Program-made: the position numbers and the translations under genes
Part shown: one piece after another, positions 32,215-32,224 of the stretch
Layout of the letters: every line of letters begins with the position of its first letter
Numbering within the stretch: position 1 is the first letter of the stretch
DNA from: Methanomassiliicoccus sp.
GTDB taxonomy: Archaea > Thermoplasmatota > Thermoplasmata > Methanomassiliicoccales > UBA472
DNA length: 32,224 nt
Assembly (NCBI GenBank): GCA_004525545.1
Contig: SPCU01000008.1
Coordinates: 1-32,224, forward strand
Reading direction: 5' to 3'
Notes under the pieces: model-generated
Seen by the model: the letters and a program-made list of their open reading frames with translations, nothing else
Databases searched by the model: none
Told to the model about the DNA's origin: nothing

Positions 32215-32224
32215 TTACCCATCA

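Noticed and set aside
1-32224. Mobile elements, CRISPR arrays, rRNA genes or phage remnants
   Set aside because: No transposase or integrase frames, no regularly spaced direct repeats and no rRNA-like sequence were seen.

Overview
The window is a gene-dense stretch of an archaeal chromosome carrying mostly core genes. It holds an archaeal RNA polymerase operon (rpoH-rpoB-rpoA1-rpoA2-L30e-nusA), TBP, EF-1 beta, the primase large subunit, an AglB oligosaccharyltransferase, an archaetidylinositol-phosphate-synthase-like enzyme, and both archaeal FtsZ types. The unsplit rpoB (about 1,200 codons), the euryarchaeal gene set and a [NiFe]-hydrogenase maturation gene (hypB) fit Thermoplasmata. An in-frame UAG inside a conserved hydrolase gene fits the pyrrolysine-using order Methanomassiliicoccales. 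The order-level assignment is inference. No mobile element, CRISPR array or rRNA was seen.

Layout. 1-2.7 kb (+): hypB, purD, and a translin/TRAX-like gene. 2.7-10.8 kb (-): a secreted single-TM protein, a giant aglB and pyrF. 10.8-11.9 kb (+): a COG2108-type radical SAM protein. 11.9-20.8 kb (-): the RNA polymerase operon, in which almost every junction overlaps by 1-4 bases; it ends at nusA instead of continuing into rps12/rps7/EF-2. 20.9-21.0 kb (-): a tRNA-Lys(UUU) interrupted by two introns. 21.04-21.37 kb: the only gene-free stretch above 300 bases, with promoters and a candidate small structured RNA. 21.4-24.6 kb (+): zinc ribbon protein, EF-1 beta, COG1031 radical SAM/HhH protein and priL. 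24.6-26.7 kb (-): the CDP-alcohol phosphotransferase, an AK6-type kinase and truA. 26.8-27.5 kb (+): trmJ-like methylase. 27.5-32.2 kb: a division/transcription neighbourhood with ftsZ2 and a tandem ribbon-helix-helix regulator (-), tbp and a TatD-like hydrolase (+), acylphosphatase (-), ftsZ1 (+) and a small XRE regulator (-).

Four points stand out. (1) The tRNA-Lys gene has a 28-nt insert in its D-loop and a 30-nt insert in its T-loop; removing both restores a canonical 75-nt tRNA. (2) The TatD-like gene, which overlaps tbp by GTGA, is interrupted by one in-frame UAG at codon 65 with a potential stem-loop directly after it. (3) AglB carries about 1,230 extra C-terminal residues: roughly 11 Cna-B-like beta domains, two NEW3-like domains and a terminal TM. 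(4) The regulator upstream of ftsZ2 has a perfect 9-bp inverted repeat at its predicted transcription start.

Many promoters can be read as TATA boxes about 26 bases from a start codon (leaderless purD, translin gene, trmJ) or from a short leader with a GGTGA-type Shine-Dalgarno. In rpoH and tbp that Shine-Dalgarno points to TTG start codons.
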